Assembly: GCA_903901375.1 (NCBI GenBank)
Contig: CAIUQV010000565.1
Span: forward strand, 1-19,123
Source: an uncultured Ignavibacteriota bacterium
GTDB lineage: Bacteria; Bacteroidota; Ignavibacteria; Tepidaquicellales; Tepidaquicellaceae
Reading direction: 5' to 3'
Length of the DNA: 19,123 nt
Of the stretch, positions 1 through 9,559 are shown piece by piece (position 1 is the first letter of the stretch; each line of letters begins with the position of its first letter). The notes under the pieces are model-generated. The model was not told where the DNA came from. It saw nothing but the letters and a program-made list of their open reading frames with translations, and did not search any database. A program made the position numbers and the translations under genes.

Positions 1-2623
1 CGCCGTCTTTGGCAGAATTGAAAGTGATATCTGACATAGGCATATTATTAAGCAGTTCGTTGAAACCTGAGAGAGCTTCGCCGAGTTTATCTGACTGAGT
101 ACCGATGTATGAAACGATGTAATGATGTTTATCGGCTGCGTCCGGATTTCTGTAAGACGATGAAACTGAATATGCAAGAGCCTTTGCCTCGCGCAAATCC
201 TGAAACACTATTGAGCTCATACCTGCACCGAAATATTCATTATAAAGATTAATGACAGGAAGGCTCCATTTATTAAAGAGTTCGCTTCTGTTGATAAACA
301 TTATCTCTACCTGTTTCATTTTGTAATTTACAAAATATACTTTATTCTCTTCAGTCGGGAGTTCCTCGTATTTTTTGTTTGCAGGCGGCTCTACGGGCAG
401 GTCTTTATTCCTGTAATATTCAATGATAGTTTTTTTGAAAGCATCTTTATCGAGAGGTCCGTAATAAGTGACTTTATGTTCGTAATGGCTTAGACCTCTA
501 AAAATATCGAGAAGATTATTCGGGTTCAGGTTTTTCAGTTCAGTTTCTGATATCTGCTGAGTGAAAGGATTGTTTGCACCAAACATACCATAATTCATAA
601 GGCCGTTTCTGAGAATAACATTCTTTGAAAGTTTGGCATTTGCACGTCCTTTCAGAATATCGTCAACGAGGTTTTTATAAGCGGCATCGTCTGGGACTGC
701 ACCGTTAAGCACTTCCATCATAAGTTTAAGAGCAGGTTCGAAGTTATCGCTTAATCCTGTAAGAGAAATCTGAAAGCGTTCGCCATTCTGCACAAGGTTG
801 AAATTACAGCCGAGTCTGTAGAACTCCTGATTAATCTGAGTAACGGATTTATCTTTAGTTCCGAGAAGTTTGATATAGCTGAGAGCAGTGGACAATTTCT
901 TATCTGCATTATTACCGAATTCATAGACGAATGCGAGTTCGAAAAGCTGGTTTTCGTTATTCTTCATAGTGAAGACATTGATACCGGATTTCACGCTGAA
1001 CTCTGAGATATCCTTTTTATAATCTATAAACTGAGGTTTAATTTCCACAGCTTTCTCATTCACAACTTTCGTTAAAAACGGAGATTCCGATTCCCTGTTA
1101 ACCTGAACGGGTGTAATTTCAGGTTTAACAATCTTCTGAACGTTTTTATCTTCGCCTGTCTTTTTATAAACTGCAACGTAGTTATTGCCGAGATATTTAT
1201 TGGCAAGATTTACTATATCTGATTTAGTAATCTTTGATAATCTGTCGAGAGAAGTATAGTATTTTTCCCAGGGAATATCTTCAGTGAAGGAATTTACGTA
1301 TTCAGATGCACGTCTGCCGTTATTCTGAGCACCACGGATTTTAGCGAGTTTATAATTTGTAACAGTAGCTTCAATCATCCAGTCGGGGAAATCTCCCTTT
1401 TTCACTTTATCAATTTCGGCAAGCAAAAGAGATTTCAGTTCTTCGAGCGACTGTCCTTCGCGTGGACCTGCAGAAAAAGTGAGAACGCTGTAATCCTTCA
1501 TAGCGTCAACGTAAGCTGATGCATTGAGAGCTTTCTGCTGCTTGATGATATCCAGGTCTATTAAACCGGCAGAGCCGTTTGAGAGAATACTACCGAGAAT
1601 ATTCAGGGCGTCTGCTTCATTTGAATTAACTCCCGGAAACCTGTACCCCATAAGCATAAATTCTGCATCGGGAGAATAGACGGTAGTTTCAACGGGTGAA
1701 GAGAGTTCATTTTCCACCGGAGGAATGAAGTCAGGCACGACTTTAGGTTTCATAGAACCGAATTTTTCATCTATTAACTTTATAGCAGCATCGGGGTCGA
1801 AATCACCGGCGATGATGATTGCCATATTATTCGGAACGTAGTACGAATTATAATAATCAATAACTTTTTTAAGAGAAGGATTCTTCAGATGCTCGACAGT
1901 ACCGATTGTCGTCTGTGTACCGTAAGAGTGTTTCTGAAACAGACCAGCGTATAAACTTTCATAGGCTTTAGAAGAACCATTATCCATAGAGCGGTTTTTC
2001 TCTTCATAAACTACTTCGAGTTCAGTGTGGAAGAGGCGCATTATTGGCTGACGGAATCTTTCAGCTTCAATATTCAGCCAGTTTGCGAGCTGATTTGAAG
2101 GAATTTCATTAATATAAACAGTCTGTTCGTTGGATGTATAAGCATTAGTACCTGTAGCGCCTATAGATGCGAGCATTTTATCGTATTCATTAGAGATAGC
2201 GTAACCGGATGCGAGGTATGAAACAGAATCTATCTTTCTGTAAATTGCCTTTCTCTGGTCGGGGTCTGTTGTTGCACGATGCTGTTCGTATAAATCGATA
2301 ATCTCATTAATCAACTTCCCTTCAATGCTGAAATCTTTAGTGCCGAACTTATCTGTGCCTTTGAAAAGCATATGTTCAAGATAGTGAGCAAGACCGGTAG
2401 CATCTGCGGGGTCGTTTTTACTTCCTGCTTTAACGGGAATTCTTGTAACGATTCTTGGCTCGTTCTTTTTAACTGACATGTATACAGTCAGTCCGTTTTC
2501 AAGTTTATAGATTCTCGTTCCAAGCGGGTCGTCTTTGAAACTCTGATATTTGTAATCTTTCTGAGCGAATGCAGAAGAGACAAAAATTACAAATAATGCG
2601 ATTATTAGAAGTGTTTTCCTCAT
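1..2623 (-). CDS. M16 (insulinase/pitrilysin) zinc peptidase, exported, C-terminus cut off by window edge
   Basis: This reading frame is open from an ATG at 2623 to the left edge, giving 874 residues with no stop. Residues 1-20 form a signal peptide (MRKTL, hydrophobic core, cleavage likely after AFA), so the protein acts in the periplasm or outer envelope. The inverted M16 zinc motif HYLEH is at residues 80-84, with the acidic ELEVVYEEKNR segment near residue 205 expected to supply the third ligand. A second M16-like half follows (from about residue 490) without a second HxxEH, as is usual for two-domain M16 enzymes, where only the N-terminal half is catalytic. The family cleaves peptides or small proteins in a closed chamber. 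It is the last gene of the bshC operon, starting 12 bp after the methyltransferase stop. Its true length and natural substrate cannot be seen. Confidence 0.93.
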   Translation of the reverse strand, partial: MRKTLLIIALFVIFVSSAFAQKDYKYQSFKDDPLGTRIYKLENGLTVYMSVKKNEPRIVTRIPVKAGSKNDPADATGLAHYLEHMLFKGTDKFGTKDFSIEGKLINEIIDLYEQHRATTDPDQRKAIYRKIDSVSYLASGYAISNEYDKMLASIGATGTNAYTSNEQTVYINEIPSNQLANWLNIEAERFRQPIMRLFHTELEVVYEEKNRSMDNGSSKAYESLYAGLFQKHSYGTQTTIGTVEHLKNPSLKKVIDYYNSYYVPNNMAIIIAGDFDPDAAIKLIDEKFGSMKPKVVPDFIPPVENELSSPVETTVYSPDAEFMLMGYRFPGVNSNEADALNILGSILSNGSAGLIDLDIIKQQKALNASAYVDAMKDYSVLTFSAGPREGQSLEELKSLLLAEIDKVKKGDFPDWMIEATVTNYKLAKIRGAQNNGRRASEYVNSFTEDIPWEKYYTSLDRLSKITKSDIVNLANKYLGNNYVAVYKKTGEDKNVQKIVKPEITPVQVNRESESPFLTKVVNEKAVEIKPQFIDYKKDISEFSVKSGINVFTMKNNENQLFELAFVYEFGNNADKKLSTALSYIKLLGTKDKSVTQINQEFYRLGCNFNLVQNGERFQISLTGLSDNFEPALKLMMEVLNGAVPDDAAYKNLVDDILKGRANAKLSKNVILRNGLMNYGMFGANNPFTQQISETELKNLNPNNLLDIFRGLSHYEHKVTYYGPLDKDAFKKTIIEYYRNKDLPVEPPANKKYEELPTEENKVYFVNYKMKQVEIMFINRSELFNKWSLPVINLYNEYFGAGMSSIVFQDLREAKALAYSVSSSYRNPDAADKHHYIVSYIGTQSDKLGEALSGFNELLNNMPMSDITFNSAKDG

Positions 2624-2635
2624 AAGTTTATAATT

Positions 2636-3814
2636 TTATTTAACGAATATTATGTATCCTTTTAAGTATTTAGTTTCTGACATTTGCGGAAGTACAGGAT
2701 GGTCGTATGTACAATTAGCAAAGTCCACGATTTGAATTCTTCTGTTTGCCTGAGCGGCAGCTTTTACGAGAATATCCTCGAACGCCGTTTCAGAAATATG
2801 GTGCGAACAGCTATAAGTAAAAAGGAATGAGTTTTTATGCAAAAGTCTCATTGCTTTATAGTTTAACTCGATGTATCCTTTGATTGCAGACGGAACATTC
2901 TTCTTTGATTTTGTGAATGAGGGAGGGTCGAGTACAATAACATTAAACTTCTGTTTTGACTGGAAAATTTTATCAAAATAGCTGTTTACGTCATCCTTAA
3001 TGAACTCAATTCCCTGAAATCCGTTTAGTTCAGCATTCTTTTTAGCCTGTGCAATAGAATGCTCTGAAGAATCCACGGCAGTAATATCCCTGCATCCGAC
3101 CGAAGCTGCATTTAAGGAAAAACCGCCTTCATTACAGAATAAATCGAGGACAGTAGAGTTTTCAGTAACGTATTGCCTGATTTTCAATCTGTTGAATGAC
3201 TGGTCAAGATAGAAACCTGTTTTCTGTCCGTTTGTTATATCTATATTATATTTTATATTATCAATACTAACTACGTTATTTTTAAGAATATTATCATCTT
3301 TTTGAAAAAGTATATTCTGCATCTTTTCCAGACCCTCAAGAACTCTCAGTTCATTGTCGTTTTTTTCTGCTATGAAGTCTGCTTTCAAGTCGTCTTTAAG
3401 GATATCAACGATAGTATTTTTGAAGTTTTCCATTCCCTTTGAGAATATCTGAATGGAGTACATATTGTCGAATTTATCTATAATCAGCCCCGGGAGGAAG
3501 TCGGATTCACTGTTACATAATCTGAAGGATGTTCTCTCAGGATGGATTTTAAGTCTGTGCTGTTCGGCAGTCTTTATTCTTTTCCTGAAGAAATTCCCGT
3601 CTATATTTTCATCGGAATCGGTGAGGTGTCTGTAAGCGATGAGTGAGTGTTTATTATAAAAGCCCTTACCGAGGAATTCATTTCTTGAAGAATAAACTTC
3701 TGTCACTCCCCCGTCAGTGATTTCACCGTCAAACTTTTCGATTTCGTTAGAGAATATCCACTGGTGACCGATATTCAATCTTCGTTCTTCGTTCTTTTTT
3801 AAATAGATTTTCAT
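2636..3814 (-). CDS. rlmI: Class I SAM-dependent rRNA large-subunit methyltransferase, RlmI-type
   Basis: The protein has 392 residues, the usual length for this family. It begins with a PUA-type RNA-binding region (about 1-75, including RRLNIGHQWIFSNEI), followed by the central EEHD-like region and a Rossmann methyltransferase domain. Visible motifs are GQKTGFYLDQ (196-205), the SAM-binding DLFCNEGGF (224-232), DPPSF (296-300) and SCSHH with Cys336, the likely catalytic cysteine of the m5C enzymes. RlmI methylates C1962 of 23S rRNA in E. coli; the exact target here is inferred. The ATG at 3814 overlaps the stop of the upstream glycosyltransferase in an ATGA arrangement, which suggests translational coupling. 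Housekeeping and unlikely to be related in pathway to its neighbours. Confidence 0.88.
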   Translation of the reverse strand: MKIYLKKNEERRLNIGHQWIFSNEIEKFDGEITDGGVTEVYSSRNEFLGKGFYNKHSLIAYRHLTDSDENIDGNFFRKRIKTAEQHRLKIHPERTSFRLCNSESDFLPGLIIDKFDNMYSIQIFSKGMENFKNTIVDILKDDLKADFIAEKNDNELRVLEGLEKMQNILFQKDDNILKNNVVSIDNIKYNIDITNGQKTGFYLDQSFNRLKIRQYVTENSTVLDLFCNEGGFSLNAASVGCRDITAVDSSEHSIAQAKKNAELNGFQGIEFIKDDVNSYFDKIFQSKQKFNVIVLDPPSFTKSKKNVPSAIKGYIELNYKAMRLLHKNSFLFTYSCSHHISETAFEDILVKAAAQANRRIQIVDFANCTYDHPVLPQMSETKYLKGYIIFVK

Positions 3815-4770
3815 AATGAATAGTCGTTAATTTTAAGTCTTACTTTTGTTACATCTATATCGTTCATACATTTAAAATGTTTTTTCGGGCATTCCTTTCT
3901 GCCGATATGGGAACAAGGTCTGCATTTCAAACCGGAGACTTCTTCAACCTCAGAAGATTTAAGCTGAGGAAAGAATCCAAACTCTTTGACTGTAGAACCG
4001 AAGAATACATAAACCTTTTTGCCAAGTGCTTCTGACAAGTGAAGAATACCGCTATCGTTACAGACGACAAATTCTGCATTTTTAATAAGACCTGTTAGAT
4101 GAGAAAAAGATAGTTTTCCGCACAGGTCCAGAGAATCATTCAGTTCAGAATCGAAATAACTGCAGATGGATAAATCAGTTTCATTATTATCTCCAGTTAT
4201 CACAATTTTAGTATTAAAATCTTTTAGCAGCAACGCAAATTTGTTTTCAGGAAGTCTCTTCGTAAAGTGCTTTGAAGAAGGAGAAAGAACAATATAATTC
4301 TGATTAACTGAATCAACCGAACTGAACTTCAAGTCAGATGTCGTAAAGTCTGTGTTTGCGGAGCTGTTAAAATCCTTAAGAGCATTAAGGTACTTTTCGT
4401 AGACAGGTACGGAATCTTTTAAAAGATTAATACCTGTAAGCACCAGTAAATGTTTTTTCCACGACTCTTTCCGGACACGGAAGACTTCTGAATTAGAAGG
4501 AATAATTCTTCTGCTGTTAATGTTTCTTTGCAGGTCGAAGACCACATCGTAGTTATTTTCCTGCAGAAAGGATTTCATATTTATGCTGAACGGAATAACG
4601 CTATCAAGAAACGGATGGAGCGCAGACAGTTCCGTGTATTGAGGTTTTGAGACCATATCAATCCGGGCATTGGGATAAAGTCTTCTAAGCTCATTTATAA
4701 AAGGAAAAGTAAGAACTATATCACCGAATGAAGAAAGCCGGATAATAAGTATTTTGCTTATATCTTTCAA
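3811..4770 (-). CDS. Glycosyltransferase family 9 (heptosyltransferase-like)
   Basis: The 319-residue protein has the GT9 / ADP-heptose:LPS heptosyltransferase layout. An N-terminal Rossmann domain opens with ILIIRLSSFGDIVLT (7-21). A linker contains LSPSSKHFTKRLP (162-174). A C-terminal nucleotide-sugar domain has CNDSGILHLSEALG (237-250) followed by FGST. A C-terminal cysteine cluster (Cys283, Cys286, Cys294, Cys301) is common in this family. Such enzymes add a heptose or related sugar to the lipopolysaccharide core on the inner face of the inner membrane; the sugar used here cannot be told. The start is TTG (4770-4768), overlapping the bshC stop as TTGA. The next Met is near residue 39 and would remove the SFGD donor-side loop, so TTG is preferred. 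No Shine-Dalgarno is visible, so coupling to bshC translation is likely. Confidence 0.88.
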   Translation of the reverse strand: MKDISKILIIRLSSFGDIVLTFPFINELRRLYPNARIDMVSKPQYTELSALHPFLDSVIPFSINMKSFLQENNYDVVFDLQRNINSRRIIPSNSEVFRVRKESWKKHLLVLTGINLLKDSVPVYEKYLNALKDFNSSANTDFTTSDLKFSSVDSVNQNYIVLSPSSKHFTKRLPENKFALLLKDFNTKIVITGDNNETDLSICSYFDSELNDSLDLCGKLSFSHLTGLIKNAEFVVCNDSGILHLSEALGKKVYVFFGSTVKEFGFFPQLKSSEVEEVSGLKCRPCSHIGRKECPKKHFKCMNDIDVTKVRLKINDYSL

Positions 4771-6449
4771 AACAAAGCAGTCTGGTCGGGTTTCTTTTCA
4801 GCAGAAAGCGAAATAACCTGATGAGCAAGTTTTGAAAGGTCTATAGTTTCAAACAGCTCGTTGATAAAGTTCAAACCGTACTTATTAAGGAAATACACAA
4901 TATTGATGAATCTTTCCTGAGGGTTATTTTCAGGAAAGACACTCATGACAACTGAACTGAGTTTAGAGCCGGTGGAATCGTTCTGCTTAATCTGAGATTC
5001 AATAAATTTATCTTTACTGAAGCCGAGGTTTTCAACAAACTTATCGTATTTATTCCTGAGATTAACCGTAAGGTTCTTATCTACTTCGTCGAGCTTAATT
5101 CCGTAAGTATAAACAACGGCATTCAGGTCGTCAATAAAGTTACTAAATATATCTTCAAGATTGACTTCATTAACCTTACCAAGAAGTTTTTTAGCAGCAG
5201 ATTCAAAGTCGAAAAGCTCTTCGAAACCGATATCGAATTTTTCGAGGAACGATTCGGCACGCTTTTCAAGAAGAGTAACTGATGTTCTGGGATAAACAAC
5301 CGGAACGTTCATTTCGTAGAATCTATAGACATCTTTAAACTGAGAGAAGTAAGCAACTTCAGAAGGTCCGCCGATGTATGCTATAGTCGGCAGAAGGAAA
5401 TCCTGACAGACCGGACGCAGTATAACGTTCGGGCTGAAGTTTTCAGGGTTAGAATAAAGCAAGCCGAAGAGTTCTTCCTTTTCGAACTTTTGTCTTGTAT
5501 GACGCAGAGAAAGTTTATCTTCCTTATACTCAATAAGATGCCTGCTGTTATTATGAGTGTAGAACATATTTATGGAACGCGGTTTTGCCTGAGGTTCATA
5601 ATCGGCATTTTCGAGTTCAGCAGAAGTATTAACAATCATTTCGCAGGTTTGAGGATAAGTGACGAGTTCCTTTTCAAATACAGGAATAAGCATACGTTTA
5701 ATTTCTTTATCCGTAGGGTTACAGAAAATAATACCTGTATCTCCAGCGATATAGTTAAAGAACCTTGCAAATGCAGTGATAAGGTCAATTCCCTCTTTGT
5801 ATGACCTGTTAATATAATCGAAAAGCTGTTCGGTAAATTCAGTGGGAAGAAGCAAATCTTTTAAAGACTGCTTGAAAGTTTCGATATGTTCATCGAGAAC
5901 AATCCTGCCTGTTGGCATTAAGTATCTTTCTTTCTCCACACCTTTTTCAAAGTACTTAATGTTTGCGACATTGTTAGATTTATCAAAAACATTAATATTA
6001 TTAATTTCGAGGAAATCGTGGTCGTCTGCTTCGAGCCAGAAAACAGGAACGAATCTGAATTCGGGATATTTGGCAGAAAGCGAACGTGAAAGCTGAACTG
6101 CATTAAGAGCTTTTACGATAGTGTAAAGATTACCAGTGAGCAAACCAATCTGCTGACCCGTAACGATTGCAAAAGTATCGGGGTCTTTGAGGAATTCAAT
6201 ATTCAGGAAAGTTGATTCACCGGAATTAAAGAATTTATTCTGAGTTTTAAGAAGTTCTGCAAGTTCGAGACGGCTGACTTTACCGGAATTATAAGAATCC
6301 TTTTTAGTGATAATGGAATTAAACAGACCCTGAGAATCGAAAGGAAAATCGTAAAATCTGCTTACTTTATCGTAATTATTTATATAATCAATAAAAAAGT
6401 CGTTATATCCGGGCAGACTTGTGTATGGAACGTTCATTTTAATTTGCAT
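4767..6449 (-). CDS. bshC: Bacillithiol biosynthesis cysteine-adding enzyme BshC
   Basis: This 560-residue protein matches the BshC family in length and motifs: NVPYTSLPG at the N-terminus, TGQQIGLLTGNLYT (97-110) in the Rossmann-like core, and FWLEADDHDFLE (137-148). A C-terminal helical, coiled-coil-rich part follows (about 380-540). BshC is known to join cysteine to glucosaminyl-malate as the last step of bacillithiol synthesis, a low-molecular-weight thiol of Firmicutes, Bacteroidota and relatives. bshA and bshB are not in this window. It is the first gene of a four-gene minus-strand operon. The ATG at 6449 is the longest start; a second ATG four codons later (6437) is equally possible because neither has a good ribosome binding site. 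Confidence 0.95.
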   Translation of the reverse strand: MQIKMNVPYTSLPGYNDFFIDYINNYDKVSRFYDFPFDSQGLFNSIITKKDSYNSGKVSRLELAELLKTQNKFFNSGESTFLNIEFLKDPDTFAIVTGQQIGLLTGNLYTIVKALNAVQLSRSLSAKYPEFRFVPVFWLEADDHDFLEINNINVFDKSNNVANIKYFEKGVEKERYLMPTGRIVLDEHIETFKQSLKDLLLPTEFTEQLFDYINRSYKEGIDLITAFARFFNYIAGDTGIIFCNPTDKEIKRMLIPVFEKELVTYPQTCEMIVNTSAELENADYEPQAKPRSINMFYTHNNSRHLIEYKEDKLSLRHTRQKFEKEELFGLLYSNPENFSPNVILRPVCQDFLLPTIAYIGGPSEVAYFSQFKDVYRFYEMNVPVVYPRTSVTLLEKRAESFLEKFDIGFEELFDFESAAKKLLGKVNEVNLEDIFSNFIDDLNAVVYTYGIKLDEVDKNLTVNLRNKYDKFVENLGFSKDKFIESQIKQNDSTGSKLSSVVMSVFPENNPQERFINIVYFLNKYGLNFINELFETIDLSKLAHQVISLSAEKKPDQTALF

Positions 6450-6598
6450 TACACTTTACAGATTTAATTATTAATTTTATGCGTAAAGTTAATGATAATA
6501 ACATTAATTTGTTATGAATTAAATTGGTTCACAGATTATCATCTTCAGATTATATCACCATTAACAATATTTTTAAAAAAAACGTAATAAAACATATT

Positions 6599-8125
6599 AT
6601 GAAACAGAAATTAGTTTTAATAGCAATACTGCTTTTAGTTGTAACGGGAATTTCAAAAGGCGATTATGTATCACCAAACACAGGCAGAAGCTGGACGCTT
6701 GACAGTTTAGTGGCAAATTCAGGTGGTGCGGTTACTTATACGGGAGGTATATATTATTTTATTGAAGACAGTATTACGATATCAAAGTCAGATACGTTAA
6801 AGATTCTTGTGAATGCAACAGTAAAATTTCCTTCCCTTGGATATTTGTACATGAAAGGTACATTACTTATAAATCCTCCTGACTCAGTGAAATTTACGGC
6901 AGCAGACACTACGCTTTATTATAAAGGAATAACGCTTGATTCATCTTACGCATCTTCTTTAAAGAAACTTATATTTGAATATGCAAACTGCATAAACTTA
7001 ATGGACTGCAGTCCGTTGATAGACAACTGCAAAATAAGGAATAATCTTTATTATGCAACAGGGATGAAAAGAGGAGCAATTTCACTTTTCAGGTCTAATG
7101 CAACTATATCGAATTGCATAATTACACGTAGTGTAAATGCGGCAATAGTAGGAGGGGCAAACATACCAAACTCCCCTTCAATTATCAATAACCTGATATA
7201 TGATAATAACACGGCGAATTACAATACGTCGCAGATAAATCTGGGAGCGGGTGCACCGCAGACATTGATAATCAGAGGAAATCAGATATTAAGGGCTTCT
7301 ACGAATTCGGGTGCGATAGCATTTCTTCCTACCGGAGGAGTACCATCGATGATAATTGAGAACAACATTATCAAATACAACAGATACGGAATAGCTTTAC
7401 TGGCTGGCGGAATAAATGCATACATTAATAATAACATTATCGACAGTAATAACACACAAGGCAGTCCTTCACTCGGCGGAAGCGGATTAAACTTTGCAGG
7501 AGGCTGGACTACATCTTCTGTAATATGCACGCGTAATACAATCCGCTGGAATCTTTGGGGAGTGACAATTCAGAATACTGCTAAACCTAACCTAGGTAAT
7601 TTGACTTCACCCGACACTACGGACAAAGGTCTAAATATTATATATGGCAATGGTAACTCAGGAAGAATATATGATTTATTCAACAATACACTTGCATCTG
7701 CTAACGATACAATACGTGCTGAGAATAATTACTGGGGAACATCAAATATAGACACTATTGAATCGCACATTATGCATCAGACAGACAGTACTGTACTTGG
7801 TTTTGTGGATTACCTGCCTATCAGGACAACCACAAGTATAGGAAATCCTGTTGTAAAAGTTGATGGATATGAATTCCTTGATTTATACCCGAATCCGTTT
7901 AACCCTGAGGTAACAATAAAGTTCAGGATTAAGAATGACGGGTTTACGAGAATAAGAATTTACGATTTACTCGGTAGAGAAGTGATGCAGTTAGCCAATG
8001 AATACATGAAAGCCGGAGAATATGAAAGGAACTGGATATCCAAAGGACTGGCGAGCAGTGTATACATCGTGAGACTTGAAACGCCGTCAAACAGATTTTC
8101 GAAGAAAGTAGCAGTATTAAAATAA
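6599..8125 (+). CDS. Secreted right-handed parallel beta-helix protein with T9SS type A sorting domain
   Basis: I place the start at the ATG at 6599, giving 508 residues, because it opens directly with a signal peptide (MKQKLVLIAILLLVVTG). The frame extends upstream to a TTG at 6524, but that would put 25 polar residues before the signal. The middle (about residues 100-400) is rich in Asn-Asn-Ile-Ile type turns, such as ENNIIKYNRYGI and NNNIIDSNN, the PbH1 repeat pattern of pectate-lyase-like beta-helices, which often bind or cleave polysaccharides. From about residue 422 there is a type IX secretion sorting domain: LYPNPFNPEVTIKFRI, then IYDLLGREVMQL, then SSVYIVRLET and a basic end KKVAVLK. 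The protein should cross the outer membrane through T9SS and be attached or released. No catalytic residues were recognised. It is transcribed alone, divergent from bshC, and ends at a strong terminator. Confidence 0.9.
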   Translation: MKQKLVLIAILLLVVTGISKGDYVSPNTGRSWTLDSLVANSGGAVTYTGGIYYFIEDSITISKSDTLKILVNATVKFPSLGYLYMKGTLLINPPDSVKFTAADTTLYYKGITLDSSYASSLKKLIFEYANCINLMDCSPLIDNCKIRNNLYYATGMKRGAISLFRSNATISNCIITRSVNAAIVGGANIPNSPSIINNLIYDNNTANYNTSQINLGAGAPQTLIIRGNQILRASTNSGAIAFLPTGGVPSMIIENNIIKYNRYGIALLAGGINAYINNNIIDSNNTQGSPSLGGSGLNFAGGWTTSSVICTRNTIRWNLWGVTIQNTAKPNLGNLTSPDTTDKGLNIIYGNGNSGRIYDLFNNTLASANDTIRAENNYWGTSNIDTIESHIMHQTDSTVLGFVDYLPIRTTTSIGNPVVKVDGYEFLDLYPNPFNPEVTIKFRIKNDGFTRIRIYDLLGREVMQLANEYMKAGEYERNWISKGLASSVYIVRLETPSNRFSKKVAVLK

Positions 8126-8172
8126 TATTAACGGACATAGGGATAGGTTGACAATTCCAAACTCCCTAAAAC

Positions 8173-8203
8173 AAGCCGTTCACACAGAACGGCTTTTTTT
8201 ATT
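8173..8203 (+). terminator. Intrinsic terminator after the beta-helix gene
   Basis: A perfect 9-bp stem AAGCCGTTC / GAACGGCTT (8173-8181 with 8187-8195) closes a 5-nt loop ACACA and runs into seven T residues. It lies about 50 bp after the stop codon at 8125 and has a clear Rho-independent form. Confidence 0.9.
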
Positions 8204-8301
8204 TAACATAATGAACTGATTTATCAGAGAGATTCGGTATGTTTTTGAATTTCGATTTAAACTAATTAAAGATATATTGCTTAAAATTATTAATAAAAAA
8301 T

Positions 8302-9558
8302 ATGGGCATAACATTCGGCAGATTTACAGATGCTTTTAAACCGAAAGCAAAGATTGACAAATGGAATGAGTGCGACAGATTGTACAATGAGAAAAGTTAC
8401 ATACAGTCATACATTTCATTTTTAGACTATTTAAAGGACGACAGCGTAAACAATGTATTTTACAAGTTAGAAAACGGAATGCTGACATTTCAGTTTCTAC
8501 AGGGTTCCAAAGAAATCCGTGGATTCTCAGACGGACAAAAAGTATCTGCGATGGCTATTGTTGCGGGTTATGAAAAGACCAATGTAGCAGTTTTCAGAAG
8601 GCTGATGGAGTTGAATTATACTCTTTACTATACAAGGTTTGCTATTAAAGATAATAAGATAGTTCTGAAGTTTGATTCGAGCGTACTTGACTGCTCACCC
8701 AATAAACTTTATTATGCACTTAAAGAACTTGCAACACGTGCTGACAAGCAGGACGATATACTTCTTACAGAATTCAAATCTCTGATAAATGCAGAAGCAA
8801 AGACTGAAGCCTACACAGGCGAAGAATCCGCGGTAATGCTGAAGTATTACAGGAAATGGATATCCGAAACATTGCAGAGAGTATCGGCACTGAACCGTGA
8901 ACAAGTATCGGGAGGAATATCGTACATATACCTGAATCTTCTTTACAGAATAGATTATTTTCTGATGCCACAGGGAAGCATACTCAATGAGATGGAAAAA
9001 ATGTCGTGGAATTATTTTAACAATAAAGATTTACAGACAATACAGAAGATTGGGCTGCTGGAAGACGACTTTAAAAAGCTGCTTGAATTTGACGATGATA
9101 AAGTGAGGAGTAATTTTTACGGAACAAAGTCAACATTCGGAATAGTACAACCGACAAATAAAGAAGGTGTGAATGATGTTATTACGAATAACATACAGAA
9201 TGTGAAATGGTATCTGGATAATAACTATCCTGATATAGCATTGGTAATCCTTGAGTATATCATTGGATATTCCCTGTTCAGTTACGGACTGAATGTTTCA
9301 ATAAGAAAAATACTCGGACTGTTGCTTCAGGTAATAAACAGCGATTACGTCAGCGAAGTAAACGGTAAGAATGAACTGACAGTGAACGATGTACCAAACC
9401 GCGATTATCTTGTGAATGAAATAACGAAATATTTATCGCTGGACAAAGATGAATATCCTGAAATAAACATGGACTTCACGAAGATAAAATCTGACACTAA
9501 GTATGATTTTATTAAAACAACATTAGACGAAATCTTTAACTTAAACTACAAAAACTAA
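8302..9558 (+). CDS. Uncharacterised protein with a YbjN / type III chaperone-like domain
   Basis: I do not recognise this 418-residue protein as a named family. It has no signal peptide or membrane segment, so it is probably cytoplasmic. Residues about 50-160 have the alternating strand-helix pattern of YbjN / T3SS chaperone-like folds: a strand FQFLQG, a helix ending in FRRLMELNYTL (98-108), strands TRFAIKDNKIVLKFD, and a final long helix with ELATRADKQDDILLTEF (142-158). A similar block (L-x2-NY-x-L ... IVL ... AD-x2-D-x2-L) occurs at the end of the next protein. The rest (170-418) is mainly helical and of unknown role. The 1-bp gap to the downstream protease argues for a common function, for example substrate delivery or control of the protease; this is inference. 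No Shine-Dalgarno sequence is evident before the ATG. Confidence 0.75.
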   Translation: MGITFGRFTDAFKPKAKIDKWNECDRLYNEKSYIQSYISFLDYLKDDSVNNVFYKLENGMLTFQFLQGSKEIRGFSDGQKVSAMAIVAGYEKTNVAVFRRLMELNYTLYYTRFAIKDNKIVLKFDSSVLDCSPNKLYYALKELATRADKQDDILLTEFKSLINAEAKTEAYTGEESAVMLKYYRKWISETLQRVSALNREQVSGGISYIYLNLLYRIDYFLMPQGSILNEMEKMSWNYFNNKDLQTIQKIGLLEDDFKKLLEFDDDKVRSNFYGTKSTFGIVQPTNKEGVNDVITNNIQNVKWYLDNNYPDIALVILEYIIGYSLFSYGLNVSIRKILGLLLQVINSDYVSEVNGKNELTVNDVPNRDYLVNEITKYLSLDKDEYPEINMDFTKIKSDTKYDFIKTTLDEIFNLNYKN

Positions 9559-9559
9559 T

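Noticed and set aside
6524..6598. TTG start that extends the beta-helix protein by 25 residues
   Set aside because: The extension is polar and would bury the signal peptide MKQKLVLIAILLLVV; the ATG at 6599 gives a normal exported protein.
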